Positions 9,168-19,125 are shown, numbered from the stretch's first letter. The stretch is 64,000 bases of DNA from Acinetobacter gerneri DSM 14967 = CIP 107464 = MTCC 9824 (GCF_000368565.1 NZ_KB849542.1:420770-484769), one strand, 5' to 3'. Translations and numbers: made by a program. The notes: generated by a model not told the origin, from the letters alone.

Positions 9168-10661
9168 TTAGTATGACTGCTGAGTATTGCTCGGTTTTCT
9201 CCAATACAACATCACAAATCCAATCAATAACCACAGCGTAATACTGGATAAATACAACACTGAATGATGTGCTGAACTAAATGCTTGATTTGCAATCAAT
9301 TGAATTTGAGCTGCAACTTGATCATTTACATGTGGCAAAATTTGCATAGTTTCTGCAATAGAATTTTGTGCACTGGATGTATTTTCTTCAGATAAAAGTC
9401 GCCCAAAATTGACTTTTTGACTATAAAAATATGAGACAAGTAAACCAAAAATCGCAACTCCAAATCCTGCTCCTATCTCATAAGACATGCCCTCAATTGA
9501 TCCTGCCGCTGTGGCTTTTTCGACAGGACTTGCAGAAATAATCGCAGAAGTCGCAGCTAAAAATGTCGCTTCAATACTAAAACCAAGCACGATCATCCAA
9601 AACCATGCAAGGATCTGTTGTTGCATAAAATGAGTTTCAGCAAGACCAATGAGACAAATCGCAGACAAAGCAAGCCCAACCAATATGATGTGACGCACAC
9701 CAAAATGGTTGATTAGGAAACTAGCAAAAATACCGCTCAAACTGACTGCCAACATAAATGGCAGTACAAATAATCCTGCGTCCAAAGCGGAGTATTGATA
9801 TACAAACTGCAATTCTTGTGTAATAAGCAATTCAAAACCGACTAAGGCAATCATTGCAAAAACACAAATCAGAAAACCAATTTTCACAGGTTTATATTTA
9901 AACAAACTTAGATCGAGTAAAGGTTCATCCAACTGTTTTTGTTTATGGATAAAATAAAACAGTAAAGCAGCACCGATACAAGCAATCGAAAAGACCAGCG
10001 TATCTAAGCCTTTCATCGCCGTTTTTAATGCATAAATAATCAGCAATATAGAACATACTAAAATCAGTGCATCGAAAATATTGATATGTTTCTGTTGGTT
10101 TATCTCTTGATTTGGAAGTAAATAATATGCAGCAAAGATCACGATAATGATCAATGGAATATTAATTAAAAAAACTGAACCCCAGTGATAGTGTTCAAGT
10201 AAAAAGCCACCGATTAATGGGCCGAATGCCGCACCACCACCGCCTGCAACCACCCACATTCCAAGTGCAAAATTACGCTTTTTTTCATCTAAAAATACAC
10301 TTCGAACACATGCGAGGGTCGCTGGAATAATCATTGCAGCACCGAAAGCCAAGACCATTCTGGCAAATATTAAATAATAGGCATTGATTGAAAAAGCTGC
10401 GATCAGCGATCCAATTCCAAAAAACCCAGCACCCATGATCATCAAACGCTTATAGCCTAGCCTTTCTCCAAGTGCACCCATCGGTAAAATAAAACCAGCC
10501 ATCATCAGTGAATAGATATCAATAATCCACAGCATCTGAGTATTTGTTAGACCTAATTGCTGCGTAAGCGTTGGAATCGCAACATGTAATACCGTTGCAT
10601 CAATTGAAACTGGCAGATATATCAGTACAACTATTGCTAATATATACCACTGACGTAACAT
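9168..10661 (-). CDS. amvA: SmvA/AmvA-type MFS drug efflux transporter (DHA2, 14 TM)
   Basis: Proton-driven inner-membrane exporter. The 497 residues and roughly 14 hydrophobic helices fit the DHA2 branch (SmvA, QacA, AmvA), known for export of quaternary ammonium compounds, dyes and related cations. The N-terminal segment IDATVLHVAIPTL with its membrane Asp and the GALGERLGYKRLMIMG loop (motif A) are characteristic, as is the GGGGAAFGPLIGG glycine motif in helix 5. It is transcribed away from a TetR gene across an 86-bp gap with two near-identical palindromes, the same arrangement as amvA-amvR in A. baumannii. Naming it amvA rests on protein resemblance recalled from the family, not on a search. 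Confidence 0.85.
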   Translation of the reverse strand: MLRQWYILAIVVLIYLPVSIDATVLHVAIPTLTQQLGLTNTQMLWIIDIYSLMMAGFILPMGALGERLGYKRLMIMGAGFFGIGSLIAAFSINAYYLIFARMVLAFGAAMIIPATLACVRSVFLDEKKRNFALGMWVVAGGGGAAFGPLIGGFLLEHYHWGSVFLINIPLIIIVIFAAYYLLPNQEINQQKHINIFDALILVCSILLIIYALKTAMKGLDTLVFSIACIGAALLFYFIHKQKQLDEPLLDLSLFKYKPVKIGFLICVFAMIALVGFELLITQELQFVYQYSALDAGLFVLPFMLAVSLSGIFASFLINHFGVRHIILVGLALSAICLIGLAETHFMQQQILAWFWMIVLGFSIEATFLAATSAIISASPVEKATAAGSIEGMSYEIGAGFGVAIFGLLVSYFYSQKVNFGRLLSEENTSSAQNSIAETMQILPHVNDQVAAQIQLIANQAFSSAHHSVLYLSSITLWLLIGFVMLYWRKPSNTQQSY

Positions 10662-10681
10662 AAAATTTACCGACTATTAAC

Positions 10682-10728
10682 TTGAACATATGTTCAATTA
10701 TGATATACAAACTTGAACAAATGTTCAA
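10682..10728. promoter_or_regulatory. two TetR operator palindromes between the pump and its regulator
   Basis: TTGAACATATGTTCAA (10682-10697) is a perfect 16-bp palindrome. TTGAACAAATGTTCAA (10713-10728) differs only at its centre. Their centres are 31 bp apart, about three helical turns, so both face the same side of the DNA. Confidence 0.8.
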
Positions 10729-10747
10729 TTTAGTGCTAGGCAAATGA

Positions 10748-11329
10748 ATGAGCTATTTAAACAAGCAAGATAGAAAGAATCAAATCATTGAAATTGCAAA
10801 ACAAATTGTATTAAATGATGGTTTAAATGCATTAACTGTTCGACATTTAGCAACAACTGCTAACATTTCAGTAGGACAAGTGCATCACCATTTCGGCTCA
10901 GTCTCTGAGCTTAAATCTACGGTTTTCTTAAATTTAGTCCATATCAATCTACAGATCGAACCTGAAAATTTAGATGAATTGAACCAGCTGATTTATATTT
11001 TAGGTTTTGATCAGACTCAAGAAGAACTTTGTTATCTAAAGCTTTGGAATGATGCCGAAAAATTGATGGATTTAGACACTAAATTTAAACCTGCTTATCA
11101 AGAAGCGATACAACTTTGGCATCAAGCAGTCATGACAGTTTTAAAGCATGGGCAAGCTCATGGTGCTTTTCAGTTTCAAATAGCCCATGTTGAAAATATC
11201 GCATGGCGGCTCATTGCAGCGTCTTGTGGTCTTGAAAGTATTTATAATTTAGGTTTTACGGGTATGGATCAGGATTTTTTCCAAAAAAACATTCAGACAT
11301 TTATAGAAAATGAATTGCAGCTGAAATAA
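10748..11329 (+). CDS. TetR family repressor of the divergent efflux gene (AmvR/SmvR-like)
   Basis: 193 residues. The N-terminal helix-turn-helix spans about residues 8-55, with recognition region ANISVGQVHHHFGSVSELK. The C-terminal half is helical and unrelated in detail to other TetR ligand domains. The divergent layout with an SmvA/AmvA pump and the paired palindromes immediately upstream of both genes indicate that it represses the pump and itself, and releases DNA on binding cationic drugs. ATG 10748 is used; an ATG 4 bases earlier is out of frame. Confidence 0.87.
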   Translation: MSYLNKQDRKNQIIEIAKQIVLNDGLNALTVRHLATTANISVGQVHHHFGSVSELKSTVFLNLVHINLQIEPENLDELNQLIYILGFDQTQEELCYLKLWNDAEKLMDLDTKFKPAYQEAIQLWHQAVMTVLKHGQAHGAFQFQIAHVENIAWRLIAASCGLESIYNLGFTGMDQDFFQKNIQTFIENELQLK

Positions 11330-11502
11330 TGTCAATTTCATGAAAAATTCGATAGCACTTTTAGTGATAAAAATATGCTTATTTATTTGATAAATTATAT
11401 TATTTTTACAATTCAGTAATACAAGACCAAGGCAAATTAGATTAGTTTCAAACATAAGCAGAAAATAAATTCTGTGAATGTAAATTTAATCAGAGGTTGC
11501 TT

Positions 11503-11709
11503 ATGGGAACAATGCTTGCCGTGACTTCTTGGAACTACAATGCTTCTGCACGGTATCTCAAAATTTTTTATAATAATGGCTCAGGAGAGCTGTATCACCC
11601 TGTGCCCGAATTTATCTATAATAATTTGCTTCGATGTAGTGATAAAACTGCCTTTGTACAGAAATACTTAGAATATGACTTGCACTTTACACGAATAACA
11701 ATTTCATAA
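11503..11709 (+). CDS. KTSC domain-containing small protein
   Basis: Small protein of 68 residues resembling the KTSC domain: an aromatic-rich N-terminal strand, LKIFYNNGSGELYHPVPEFIYNNLLRC and a C-terminal segment ending in a short strand. KTSC domains are tied to lysyl-tRNA synthetase-like or nucleic-acid proteins, but the free-standing form has no defined function. The open frame starts at a TTG at 11497, but ATG 11503 is better placed after AGAGG (11492-11496). It is followed at once by a terminator. Confidence 0.65.
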   Translation: MGTMLAVTSWNYNASARYLKIFYNNGSGELYHPVPEFIYNNLLRCSDKTAFVQKYLEYDLHFTRITIS

Positions 11710-11710
11710 A

Positions 11711-11735
11711 AAAATCAGGGATTCTCCCTGATTTT
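11711..11735. terminator. bidirectional terminator
   Basis: AAAATCAGGGA pairs exactly with TCCCTGATTTT around a 3-base loop. It lies between the convergent KTSC and O-methyltransferase genes and can serve both. Confidence 0.8.
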
Positions 11736-11753
11736 CCTTTAATTGCTCTATCT

Positions 11754-12347
11754 CTAAGACTTAAATACCACCATAAATAGTCCAGCACCTACGGATAATG
11801 TCGTCGTCATAAAGCGTGTATCTTGTTTTACTTCACTGATAAAAGTTTTCACTTCTGCAGCATGCGAGATGACATTGTCTACGATGAGCACGCCGCCATT
11901 TGGATTGATCATATGCTGTAAATATTGCCAATATTCAATATAAGTTTCACGTTCTGCATCAAGTAAAATCAAATCAAATTGTTGCTGATGCTCAGCTAAA
12001 TAATCTTTGGCATCACCGACCCAAAAATCAATCACATCCGCAACTTTCAGCTCATTGGCATATTCGATCGCTTGTTTCGTTCTTTCTGGATCTATTTCAA
12101 GTGTAGTCACCTGCCCTTGTGTCACTTGGGCTGCATCTGCAAGCCAAAGTGTTGAATAACCAGTAGAAGTTCCGATTTCTAAAATCCGCTTAGACTGCTG
12201 GATACGAATCAACATCGCCAAATACTGTGCAGATTCTGGTTCAATATTTCTATAGCGCTGAATTCGATCTGGCATTGCCGCATCATGTTTGATAAAACAT
12301 TGATATAACTGATTTACACGTTGTAAAAACTCAGGATTTAAACTCAT
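11754..12347 (-). CDS. SAM-dependent O-methyltransferase
   Basis: Class I methyltransferase of the catechol/caffeoyl-CoA O-methyltransferase type. SAM-binding motif I is ILEIGTSTGYSTLWLA (about 59-74), followed by the acidic ribose-binding strand VTTLEIDPERTKQA and the LILLDAERETY strand where the metal-binding DAxK/N is normally found; here the last position is Glu/Arg-rich. NPNGGVLIVDNV follows. 197 residues is slightly short for the family. The natural substrate is unknown. It is monocistronic, with a shared terminator downstream. Confidence 0.8.
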   Translation of the reverse strand: MSLNPEFLQRVNQLYQCFIKHDAAMPDRIQRYRNIEPESAQYLAMLIRIQQSKRILEIGTSTGYSTLWLADAAQVTQGQVTTLEIDPERTKQAIEYANELKVADVIDFWVGDAKDYLAEHQQQFDLILLDAERETYIEYWQYLQHMINPNGGVLIVDNVISHAAEVKTFISEVKQDTRFMTTTLSVGAGLFMVVFKS

Positions 12348-12415
12348 ATTTTGTGTCCTTGTTATTTTCAGCGCAGTTAGATTGTATTTTTTATATGCGT
12401 CAAAATAGTTAAATT

Positions 12416-12631
12416 TTACGTAGTTTCTTGAATCAATTTAAATCTTGCCAATGTTTGACCATCTACATCGACTTGTTCTTGGAACATTTCTAGGGGTCTA
12501 ACCCACATTGAATAATCACCATATAAACATTGATAAACGACAAGCTGTTCTCGCGTTTCACTATGTGTCGCCACATGAAAAACTTGATAAAGCTGACCTT
12601 TATAATGTTGGTAAATCCCTTTTTTTAACAT
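12416..12631 (-). CDS. DUF1653 domain protein
   Basis: 71 residues matching the DUF1653 pattern: [30 protein letters not shown] and WVRPLEMF. This is a small beta-rich cytoplasmic domain common in bacteria with no assigned biochemical role. ATG 12631 is the only sensible start. It sits alone on the minus strand next to the O-methyltransferase gene. Confidence 0.75.
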   Translation of the reverse strand: MLKKGIYQHYKGQLYQVFHVATHSETREQLVVYQCLYGDYSMWVRPLEMFQEQVDVDGQTLARFKLIQETT

Positions 12632-12960
12632 GAAAATGAGCTACTTTATTTCTTGATTGTTTCCGATATTAAATCAATGTCATGTTAAAAATATAGTTGT
12701 TTTACAAAATATTATCTAATTTTAATGATAACTTGCACTGTACTGCTCAAGTTTTAACAGCTCAACAAAAAATGTATCTTGACGAGCAAAGAAAATAAAT
12801 TTTCAGTCCTCTTTTGTAAGAAAAGTCTTGTTTTACGCCGTTTATGCCAAACCATCAAATAAACCGATCACATTTATAATTACAAACTGTTTTACCTATT
12901 TATAAATATGGCGTACTATTGCTTTCAAGATAAGAAATTAACTCCTTTGGAGAACGGAAA
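12632..12960. promoter_or_regulatory. ahpF upstream region
   Basis: 329 bp without a gene. A TATTTATAAATA palindrome near 12897-12908 overlaps a plausible -10, with TTACAA about 15-16 bases upstream as a weak -35. GGAG lies about ten bases before the ahpF ATG. No OxyR-type repeated ATAG/CTAT pattern was recognised. Confidence 0.35.
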
Positions 12961-14526
12961 ATGTTAGATCAAAATATTAAAGCCCAACTCAAAGCTTATT
13001 TAGAACGTCTAGAAAGCCCGATTGAATTGGTTGCAGCCTTAGATGATTCTGATAAAGCATCTAAAATCAAAGAACTTGTCACAGAAATCGCTGAACTTTC
13101 TGACCAAGTCACTGCTCGTTTTGATGGTAACAATAGCCGTCGTCCAAGTTTCGGTGTAGCAAAAGTCGGTGAACAACCACGCGTATTCTTTGCTGGTTTA
13201 CCGATGGGGCACGAATTTACCTCTTTAATTTTGGCTTTATTGCAAGTTTCTGGCTATGCACCAAAAGTGTCTGATGAAATTTTAGCGCAAATTAAAGGCT
13301 TAAATTTAAAAGCGAATTTTGATGTATTTGTTTCTTTAAGCTGTCATAACTGTCCTGATGTTGTTCAAGCACTCAACTTAATTGCGATCAACAATCCTGA
13401 AACAACGGCAACCATGATTGATGGTGCATTTTTCCAAGACGAAGTTGAAGAACGCAAAATCATGGCTGTACCAATGTTGTTCCAAGACGGTGAGCATGTG
13501 GGTCAAGGTCGTATGACTTTGGAAGAAATTGTCGCTAAATTGGATACAAACTCTGCTGCGAAAGAAGCTGAAAAATTAAATGCAAAAGATGCATTTGATG
13601 TATTGGTGATTGGTGGTGGACCTGCAGGTGCAACAGCAGCGATGTATGCATCACGTAAAGGGATCAAAACCGGTATCGTTTCTGAGCGTTTCGGCGGTCA
13701 GGTGATGGATACAATGGATATTGAAAACTTTATTTCTGTAGTGAAAACTCAAGGTCCACGCTTTGGTGCAGACATGGAGACTCATGTTCGTGAATATGAA
13801 GTTGATATCATGAACTTGCAACGTGTTAAACATCTCCGCGGTGCTGATGAAACTGCCAATGGATTAGTTGAAATTGAACTTGAAAATGGCGCTAAATTAG
13901 AATCAAAAACTGTGATTTTATCTACAGGCGCACGTTGGAGAGAAATGAATGTACCGGGTGAGAAAGAATACAAAACACGTGGTGTAGCGTATTGCCCTCA
14001 CTGTGATGGTCCACTTTTCAAAGGTAAAAAAGTTGCCGTGATCGGTGGTGGTAACTCTGGTGTAGAAGCAGCGATTGATCTTGCGGGTATTGTTGAGCAT
14101 GTAACTTTGGTTGAATTTGATACTAAATTGCGTGCTGACCAAGTGCTTCAAGATAAATTGAACAGCTTGCAAAATACCACAGTGATTTTAAATGCACTTT
14201 CAACTGAAGTTGTCGGTGATGGTTCACAAGTGACTGCACTTAAATATAAAGATCGCGCAACAGATGAAGAACATAGCTTAGAACTTGCAGGGATCTTTGT
14301 CCAAATTGGTTTATTGCCAAATACAGATTTCTTAAAAGAAAGCAAAGTTGCACTTTCAAACCGCAATGAAATCGTGGTCAATGAACGCAATGAAACCAAT
14401 GTTGCTGGTGTTTTTGCAGCAGGTGACTGTACAACTGTGCCATATAAACAAATCATTATTGCAGCAGGTGAAGGCGCGAAAGCATCATTATCCGCTTTTG
14501 ATTATATGATTCGTTCTGGTCAATAA
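12961..14526 (+). CDS. ahpF: alkyl hydroperoxide reductase subunit F
   Basis: FAD-dependent NADH:peroxiredoxin reductase that regenerates AhpC. 521 residues, the same as the enterobacterial enzyme. The N-terminal double thioredoxin fold carries the redox pair Cys128/Cys131 in [10 protein letters not shown]. The FAD motif [12 protein letters not shown] is near 217-228, the second pair Cys345/Cys348 is in YCPHCDG, the NADH motif [14 protein letters not shown] follows, and [10 protein letters not shown] closes the FAD site. Electrons pass from NADH to FAD to 345/348 to 128/131 to AhpC. It is not adjacent to ahpC (6918-7481), so the subunits must be co-regulated in trans. Confidence 0.97.
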   Translation: MLDQNIKAQLKAYLERLESPIELVAALDDSDKASKIKELVTEIAELSDQVTARFDGNNSRRPSFGVAKVGEQPRVFFAGLPMGHEFTSLILALLQVSGYAPKVSDEILAQIKGLNLKANFDVFVSLSCHNCPDVVQALNLIAINNPETTATMIDGAFFQDEVEERKIMAVPMLFQDGEHVGQGRMTLEEIVAKLDTNSAAKEAEKLNAKDAFDVLVIGGGPAGATAAMYASRKGIKTGIVSERFGGQVMDTMDIENFISVVKTQGPRFGADMETHVREYEVDIMNLQRVKHLRGADETANGLVEIELENGAKLESKTVILSTGARWREMNVPGEKEYKTRGVAYCPHCDGPLFKGKKVAVIGGGNSGVEAAIDLAGIVEHVTLVEFDTKLRADQVLQDKLNSLQNTTVILNALSTEVVGDGSQVTALKYKDRATDEEHSLELAGIFVQIGLLPNTDFLKESKVALSNRNEIVVNERNETNVAGVFAAGDCTTVPYKQIIIAAGEGAKASLSAFDYMIRSGQ

Positions 14527-14555
14527 GCCCAGTCATCCATTTTAAAGAATGACTT

Positions 14556-14588
14556 AAAAAATCCACTTTTACATAAAGTGGATTTTTT
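14556..14588 (+). terminator. intrinsic terminator after ahpF
   Basis: ATCCACTTT pairs with AAAGTGGAT, with A and T runs on either side. Confidence 0.85.
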
Positions 14589-14692
14589 ATATTTGAGATA
14601 AGCATTTACAAATGATCACTATTTTTTTAGAGCGCTTAATTTATATTCTGAGTGTCCATAAGATTGTGGATGAATTATAAAAGGTCTAAAAC

Positions 14693-15070
14693 ATGAATAA
14701 ATTAGCAATCGCATTAGGTTTAGCAGCAACAGTAGCGCTTGTTGGCTGTAATAAACAAAAAGAACCAGAAACTGGCGCTTCAACAGGTGAACATTTAAAA
14801 AATGCTGCTGATCAAGCAGGACACGATATCAAAGATGCAACCAACCATGCTGCAAATACGACGGCTACGGCTGTAGATAATGCGACAAATGCAACCGCTA
14901 CTGCTACAGATCATGCCGTAAATGAAGCCAATAAAGCCGCAGATAGTGCGCTTGCATCTGCTAAAGAAGCTGCACAAGACGCAAAAGATGCAACTAAACA
15001 AGCAACAGCAAAAACAGCTGAAGCCGTAGAACATGGCGCAGCTCACGTGAAAAAAGAAACGTCAAATTAA
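14693..15070 (+). CDS. alanine-rich amphipathic lipoprotein
   Basis: 125 residues. The lipoprotein signal ends in the lipobox LVGC, so Cys19 would be acylated. The mature part is almost wholly helical and built from loosely repeated segments rich in Ala, Thr, Asp and Lys (patterns such as DATNHAANTTATAVDNAT and AAQDAKDATKQATAKTAEA), resembling LEA-like or apolipoprotein-like helices in which charged and small residues alternate. Known proteins of this look are often stress- or envelope-related, but no specific function can be assigned. AAGG precedes the ATG and a clean terminator follows, so it is monocistronic. Confidence 0.75.
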   Translation: MNKLAIALGLAATVALVGCNKQKEPETGASTGEHLKNAADQAGHDIKDATNHAANTTATAVDNATNATATATDHAVNEANKAADSALASAKEAAQDAKDATKQATAKTAEAVEHGAAHVKKETSN

Positions 15071-15100
15071 AACCGATATTATTTAGCTATATTTATAAAA

Positions 15101-15124
15101 AATGCTTATCCAAGGATAAGCATT
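15101..15124. terminator. terminator between lipoprotein and symporter genes
   Basis: AATGCTTATCC and GGATAAGCATT form a perfect 11-bp stem with a 2-base loop centre, flanked by A and T runs. It lies between convergent genes and can act on both strands. Confidence 0.8.
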
Positions 15125-15151
15125 TTATTTAATGTCATGACATTTTCAGTT

Positions 15152-16477
15152 TTATTTTTCAATTAAATCATTTGTTTTTTTGCTCAATGCTAGATCTAAT
15201 TGTTCTTTATCTAAAGCTTTGTCCCATTTTGCGACTACGATTGTTGCACAAGCATTACCGATCAAATTGGTCAAAGCACGGCACTCCGACATAAAACGGT
15301 CTATTCCCAAAATCAGCATCATACCAATCACAGGCACGCTCGGCACAACTGCCAAGGTCGCAGCTAAAGTGATAAATCCTGCACCAGTAACACCCGCCGC
15401 CCCTTTCGAAGAAATCATCGCAACCAAAAGTAATAATATTTGCTGACCGATCGTCAAATCGATATTCATGGCTTGAGCGATAAATAATGCTGCCATAGTC
15501 ATATAAATATTGGTTCCATCTAAGTTAAATGAATAACCTGTTGGAATCACCAGACCTACAACTGATTTTTCGCAGCCTGCCTTTTCCATTTTATTCATCA
15601 AAGATGGTAAAGCAGCTTCTGACGAGCTGGTGCCCAATACTAACCAAAGTTCATCTTTGATATAACGCATCAATGCAAAGATAGAAAAACCGTTATATCG
15701 AGCAACTGCGCCCAATACTAACGCCACAAATAAAAAAGCAGTGATATAAAATGTCAGTATCAGGAACATCAAATTTCCGATACTTTTCAAACCAAAAGCA
15801 CCAATGGTATAGGCCATCGCACCAAATGCACCCAGTGGTGCAAATTTCATCAATAGTCCAACGAGATAAAAAATCGGTGCAGTTAAATGATTGAGAAAAT
15901 CAACAATCGGCTGACCTTTAGCACCCGTAGCAGCCAAAGAAATTCCAAATAAAATCGCAACAAAAAGAACTTGAAGAATGTCATTTCCAATCAATGGGCT
16001 AACCAATGTTGTTGGAATAATATTCATTAAAAAACTCACGATATTTGTATCATGTGCTTTTTCAACATAGGTGCTAATTTTTGCAGCATCTTTACTGGCT
16101 TGCAAAACCGCTGGATCGATATTTAAACCATGACCCGGCTGTATGACATTGGCAACGATCATCCCGATAATCAGCGCAAGCGTTGAAAATGTAATAAAGT
16201 ACAGTAAAGCTTTACCTGCAACCCGTCCCACAGCCCCCATATGTTTCATACTGGAGATGCCCGTAACAACGGTTAAAAAAATGACAGGAGCAATAATCAT
16301 TTTGACTAAATTGATGAATGCAACGCCTAGTGGTTGCAAACTTTTACCTAAATCAGGCGAAAAATGCCCCAACAAAATACCCAATACAATTGCAAATACA
16401 ACTTGTACGTATAGGATTTGATATAGCTTTTGTTTTTTACGTGGTGGTGGTGACTGCTCACCAACTTGAATTTCCAT
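15152..16477 (-). CDS. dicarboxylate/amino acid:cation symporter (DctA/GltP family)
   Basis: Inner-membrane secondary transporter of the DAACS family. The two re-entrant hairpins and substrate-binding helices are clear: [39 protein letters not shown] and the C-terminal [24 protein letters not shown], which fits C4-dicarboxylate transporters (DctA) better than glutamate carriers. Start ATG 16477 is chosen over 16501 because a GGGGGA site precedes it with proper spacing; this gives 441 residues. It probably takes up succinate, fumarate and malate with protons or sodium. It is monocistronic. The gene symbol is withheld because DctA and GltP are hard to separate by eye. Confidence 0.88.
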   Translation of the reverse strand: MEIQVGEQSPPPRKKQKLYQILYVQVVFAIVLGILLGHFSPDLGKSLQPLGVAFINLVKMIIAPVIFLTVVTGISSMKHMGAVGRVAGKALLYFITFSTLALIIGMIVANVIQPGHGLNIDPAVLQASKDAAKISTYVEKAHDTNIVSFLMNIIPTTLVSPLIGNDILQVLFVAILFGISLAATGAKGQPIVDFLNHLTAPIFYLVGLLMKFAPLGAFGAMAYTIGAFGLKSIGNLMFLILTFYITAFLFVALVLGAVARYNGFSIFALMRYIKDELWLVLGTSSSEAALPSLMNKMEKAGCEKSVVGLVIPTGYSFNLDGTNIYMTMAALFIAQAMNIDLTIGQQILLLLVAMISSKGAAGVTGAGFITLAATLAVVPSVPVIGMMLILGIDRFMSECRALTNLIGNACATIVVAKWDKALDKEQLDLALSKKTNDLIEK

Positions 16478-16995
16478 AAATCCCCCAATCATTAAAATCA
16501 CTAGAAATCTGTAAATATTAAATTTCTAAATATATGATTTTAATTATTTTAAAAAAAATTAGTAAATACTATTTATCTATAATATAAATATATAATTCAT
16601 TAAAATTTTTGGAATTAATTATTAGATTATTCATTTTTTAATTAAATTGAATATGCAGTACATTCGATAATCAATATTTTATATTTCGCGCATTTAAGAT
16701 TAAACATGTCAGCATAATTTCAATCATCCCCCAAATACCACCTAGATCAAACTATTATTTTTTATATATTTTTAACATTAATAATATTGTTTATTGAGAT
16801 AATTAAAATCTATTATTCATTTGCAATTGATCACAAAATATCATTTTAAATATTGAGATAAATCACATATAAGTTTTTTAAATATACTACATCAATTATT
16901 TCAAATCACTTTAAACACAATATACTCTGTTATATAATATTTAATATTAATTATTAAGTTAAAATAACCACGATGTCGTTTTAAATTTCTCTTTT
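16478..16995. other. very AT-rich intergenic region between divergent transporters
   Basis: About 520 bp of very AT-rich DNA separates the divergent symporter and YeeE/YedE genes. It must hold both promoters, but so many TATAAT-like strings occur that none can be singled out. No open frame, strong palindrome or RNA gene is visible. Confidence 0.5.
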
Positions 16996-18207
16996 ATGTC
17001 TACTCTCTCGAATAAAGCTATTTCCGTCCAAAAGTCGGTTTGGTTTGCTTTAGCATTTCTTATCATTGGCTGTCTAGGTGCTTATCATTTTGTTGGTCTC
17101 AACCAAGCATTGCTCTTTTTAGTTGGCGGTGCTTTAGGGATGACTTTGTATCATGCATCGTTTGGTTTTACCTCAAGTTGGCGTGTTTTTATCAAAGAAC
17201 GTCGTGGTCGTGGCTTACGTGCACAAATGATCATGTTGGCTTTGGCAGTTGTGTTATTTTTCCCTGCCTTAGGCGCAGGTCAACTGTTTGGTCATCCAGT
17301 GCAGGGCTTCGTATCACCAGTTTCAATGTCAGTCGCTATCGGGGCGTTGATTTTTGGGATTGGCATGCAACTCGGCGGTGGCTGCGCTTCTGGCACACTT
17401 TATACTGTCGGTGGTGGTAGCGCTCGTATGGTCATCACTTTAGTCTTTTTCTGTTTTGGTTCTTTATTGGCGACCAAACATCTAGACTGGTGGTTCAACC
17501 TACCTCATCTCGCACCGATTTCTGTAATTGAACAATTCGGTGTTTTGCCTGCGATTTTGGTGAACTTTCTACTTTTCGCTGTGATCGCTGCCATTACAGT
17601 TGTGCTCGAGAAAAAACGTCATGGTTCACTTGAAAGTGAAACAAAAACTTCTCAGCATGGACTCAAACGTTTTCTACAAGGACCTTGGCCATTGGTTTGG
17701 GGCGGGATTATTTTAACCCTCTTAAACTTTGCCACTCTTGCTTTAGCTGGTCGTCCATGGGGTGTCACTTCTGCACTTGCCGTTTGGGCTGCGAAGTTTG
17801 TCGATATGATCGGCTTCAATGTGTCAACTTGGGATTATTGGCAACAACCTGCAAATGCCGCTGCCCTCTCACAACCTTTGTGGTTTGATATCACCTCAAT
17901 GATGAACTTCGGTATCATGCTCGGTGCATTGCTTGCGGCAAGTTTGGCTGGGAAATTTGCTCCAAATTTCAATATCCCTAGACGCTCAATTTTGGCAGCT
18001 GTATTTGGTGGATTACTACTTGGTTATGGTGCGCGTTTAGCGTATGGCTGTAACATTGGTGCATATTTCAGTGGTATTGCTTCAGGTAGTTTGCATGGCT
18101 GGTTATGGTTAGTTTTTGCTTTTATCGGTAATGCATTTGGTGTTAAATTGCGTCCATTCTTCTTCCCAAATGAAAAACCACAACCGACTAAAATCACTGG
18201 CTGTTAA
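16996..18207 (+). CDS. YeeE/YedE family thiosulfate/sulfur transporter
   Basis: Inner-membrane protein of 403 residues with about ten or more helices and two sulfur-transport half-repeats. The family's conserved cysteine motifs are present: GMQLGGGCASGTLYTVGGGS near 123-142 and YGCNIGAYFSGIASGS near 352-367, and the protein ends TKITGC. In the characterised TsuA (YeeE), thiosulfate passes along such cysteines; by analogy this is a thiosulfate or related sulfur-species importer. It is monocistronic, with a terminator downstream. No sulfurtransferase (TusA/YeeD) or cysM gene is adjacent, unlike some relatives, so the exact sulfur compound is uncertain. Confidence 0.87.
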   Translation: MSTLSNKAISVQKSVWFALAFLIIGCLGAYHFVGLNQALLFLVGGALGMTLYHASFGFTSSWRVFIKERRGRGLRAQMIMLALAVVLFFPALGAGQLFGHPVQGFVSPVSMSVAIGALIFGIGMQLGGGCASGTLYTVGGGSARMVITLVFFCFGSLLATKHLDWWFNLPHLAPISVIEQFGVLPAILVNFLLFAVIAAITVVLEKKRHGSLESETKTSQHGLKRFLQGPWPLVWGGIILTLLNFATLALAGRPWGVTSALAVWAAKFVDMIGFNVSTWDYWQQPANAAALSQPLWFDITSMMNFGIMLGALLAASLAGKFAPNFNIPRRSILAAVFGGLLLGYGARLAYGCNIGAYFSGIASGSLHGWLWLVFAFIGNAFGVKLRPFFFPNEKPQPTKITGC

Positions 18208-18234
18208 ATCATAAATTGAATTTATGTTTGCATA

Positions 18235-18262
18235 AAACTTCCTCTTGATAGAGGAAGTTTTT
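18235..18262 (+). terminator. intrinsic terminator after the YeeE/YedE gene
   Basis: AAACTTCCTC pairs with GAGGAAGTTT around a 6-base loop and is followed by T residues. Confidence 0.85.
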
Positions 18263-18312
18263 TTAGGTTAATATGTTATGTTTTTGAATAATATTTAATC
18301 ATTCTTTCACGT

Positions 18313-19092
18313 TTAAATAGTCTTTTCATTCATATAACGCCAATACCTTTTTGGTACATATTGCACATGAAGTTTCATATTTTGCCTTGCTGCAATATTG
18401 ATACTCTTAAAATAATCCTTCCATAACTGATCATACAAAACTTCTTCATCATCTAACTCAATAGCGAAATTTTGGCTATGTCCTGTTTTTATATTTTGAT
18501 CCATTTCTGATACATTCATATTGACTTGATGAACTTGTTTTAGATCATAAAAAATCCCGTACTGACGTTTTTCATCATAAATGAGCCATTTTTGATCTTG
18601 ATATCGTTGCCTAAAATGTCGTTCGATCAAAGGCAAAACATTAAAATCAGGACGCACTAAACTTAAATAAAGTTGATCCTTACATTTTTTAAAGCGAACA
18701 AAAGCTTCCATTCGATGCTTTTCTCGACCTACTTGTTTCGCCCACTGTGATACAGCCAAAACATCACGATGCCCATAGTCCTGATCAATTCGATGCTTAG
18801 TAGAAAATGCGTAAATGCTATAAGCAAACAGATGTTGAAAAGCATCTACATTTTCAGATAAAAATGCATAATAAAAAGCAGCCAATCCCTGTTTGGATAG
18901 CTTTGATTTTAGGCCTTTCCAAACACGATCCGCTTGCGCCTCATTGGATGAAATAAAGATATTTTCATCAAATAAATTTGATTGATCATTTTGATTTTCG
19001 CTGACCATGACATCAAATTCTTTAAACTGAAACGCCCGAAACACACAGCATAAAAGCCCTGTCATCGTTCCATCAAAAATATATTTTGCCAT
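18313..19092 (-). CDS. putative DNA repair protein, DUF4130/TIGR03915 type
   Basis: 259 residues. The opening MAKYIFDGTMTGLLCCVFRAF, a central helical region ending in KHRMEAFVRF and the segment PLIERHFRQRYQDQKWLIYDEKRQYGIFYD are typical of the DUF4130/TIGR03915 family, which is found beside a dedicated radical-SAM protein and, in many genomes, beside or fused to UdgX. Biochemical activity is unproven; the family is called DNA-repair-related from its associations. Here it lies 33 bp downstream of the radical-SAM gene on the same strand, which supports a two-gene unit. No uracil-DNA-binding partner gene is present in the window. Confidence 0.82.
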   Translation of the reverse strand: MAKYIFDGTMTGLLCCVFRAFQFKEFDVMVSENQNDQSNLFDENIFISSNEAQADRVWKGLKSKLSKQGLAAFYYAFLSENVDAFQHLFAYSIYAFSTKHRIDQDYGHRDVLAVSQWAKQVGREKHRMEAFVRFKKCKDQLYLSLVRPDFNVLPLIERHFRQRYQDQKWLIYDEKRQYGIFYDLKQVHQVNMNVSEMDQNIKTGHSQNFAIELDDEEVLYDQLWKDYFKSINIAARQNMKLHVQYVPKRYWRYMNEKTI

Positions 19093-19125
19093 TTTTAACG
19101 ATATACTCGATTAACGATGATCATT

